In this document: positions 5,113-5,318 of the stretch, in pieces | How the letters are laid out: each line of letters opens with the position of its first letter | Position numbering within the stretch: position 1 is the stretch's first letter | Source of the DNA: Methanomassiliicoccus sp. UBA386 | Lineage (GTDB): Archaea > Thermoplasmatota > Thermoplasmata > Methanomassiliicoccales > Methanomassiliicoccaceae | Direction of reading: 5' to 3' | Assembly: GCA_002498285.1 (NCBI GenBank) | Contig: DAGU01000036.1 | Coordinates: forward strand, 1 to 5,318 | DNA length: 5,318 bases | Notes under the pieces: generated by a model | Database searches by the model: none | The model's input: only the letters and a program-made list of their open reading frames with translations | Told to the model about the DNA's origin: nothing | Program-made: the position numbers and the translations under genes

Positions 5113-5274
5113 ATGAGCGAAGAGAATGCGGCCGTCGAGCGCACCTGCCCCAACTGCGAGTTCTTCTACCTGCACGGGAAGACCGAGTGGGAGGACCATC
5201 CTAAATGCAACGACTGCTCCCACCGCGGGGGCATGGTGGACAACTGGAAGGAGCGGCCGCCTAGCGAGGCGTGA
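5113..5274 (+). CDS. small zinc-ribbon protein, 53 aa
   Basis: A 53-residue acidic protein with two Cys pairs, CPNC (C12, C15) and CNDC (C32, C35), separated by 16 residues including FFYLHGKTEWEDHPK. Four cysteines at this spacing are expected to bind one Zn2+ as a zinc ribbon; H21, H29 and H37 lie nearby but are not needed for this. The tail (MVDNWKERPPSEA) is polar. Tiny stand-alone zinc ribbons are common in archaea and usually lack a known function; nucleic-acid or protein binding is possible. The start is the only in-frame ATG close to the domain. It has no Shine-Dalgarno, consistent with a leaderless mRNA. It is divergent from the AAA+/VWA operon across a 149-nt intergenic region. Confidence 0.75.
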   Translation: MSEENAAVERTCPNCEFFYLHGKTEWEDHPKCNDCSHRGGMVDNWKERPPSEA

Positions 5275-5288
5275 CCTTAAAGCGGACA

Positions 5289-5312
5289 ACGAACCCGTTC
5301 GATGGGGTTCGT
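5289..5312 (+). terminator. stem-loop downstream of the zinc-ribbon gene
   Basis: ACGAACCC (5289-5296) and GGGTTCGT (5305-5312) are perfect 8-base arms with an 8-base loop, starting 14 nt after the TGA at 5272-5274. The window ends six bases later, so a following T-run cannot be judged. The structure may terminate or stabilise the transcript, or belong to the control region of the next gene. Confidence 0.4.
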
Positions 5313-5318
5313 GTGGTC

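Noticed and set aside
5275..5318. Possible tRNA fragment suggested by GTTCGAT and GGGTTCGT
   Set aside because: The bases form a simple 8-bp hairpin, with no acceptor, D or anticodon arms visible before the window ends.
1..5318. CRISPR array, insertion sequence, phage genes or a defence system
   Set aside because: No regularly spaced repeats, transposase, integrase, nuclease or terminal inverted repeats are seen. The AAA+/VWA pair is better explained as a NorQ-NorD-like chaperone pair than as a defence module.

Overview
The window most likely comes from a G+C-rich euryarchaeon. Coding regions strongly prefer G/C at third positions, yet ATA (Ile) and AGG (Arg) are used freely, which is unusual in high-GC bacteria. 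Several genes have Shine-Dalgarno sites, and TATA-like elements lie at plausible promoter distances. A Methanomassiliicoccales or related Thermoplasmata-type host would fit, but this is inference; no rRNA or other marker gene is present.

Layout, left to right: (1) the last 43 codons of an unrecognised + strand gene; (2) a convergent, unrecognised 146-residue gene on the - strand; (3) a 247-base intergenic stretch with a symmetric TATA-like (AT)4 core, an imperfect 66-base-period repeat that looks like decayed coding DNA, and an inverted repeat just before a ribosome-binding site; (4) a + strand six-helix membrane protein of the YczE/YitT-like (DUF6198-type) family; (5) a + strand tandem UspA protein with two intact ATP-binding motifs; (6) a convergent - strand pair, a MoxR/NorQ/CbbQ-type AAA+ ATPase followed 4 nt later by a NorD/CbbO/CobT-like von Willebrand factor A (VWA) protein; (7) a divergent + strand 53-residue zinc-ribbon protein, preceded by a perfect 8-bp-arm inverted repeat and followed by a hairpin at the window edge.

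The clearest functional unit is the AAA+/VWA pair. By analogy with NorQ-NorD, CbbQ-CbbO and CobS-CobT, an ATPase ring would work with a MIDAS-bearing VWA partner to remodel or metallate a client protein. No client is encoded here. The ATPase has Asn in place of the usual Ser/Thr after the Walker A lysine, and the VWA protein carries a CxxC motif; these are the most unusual protein-level observations. The membrane protein and UspA genes lie 76 nt apart on one strand and may be co-transcribed, although a GC-rich hairpin over the first stop codon could separate them.
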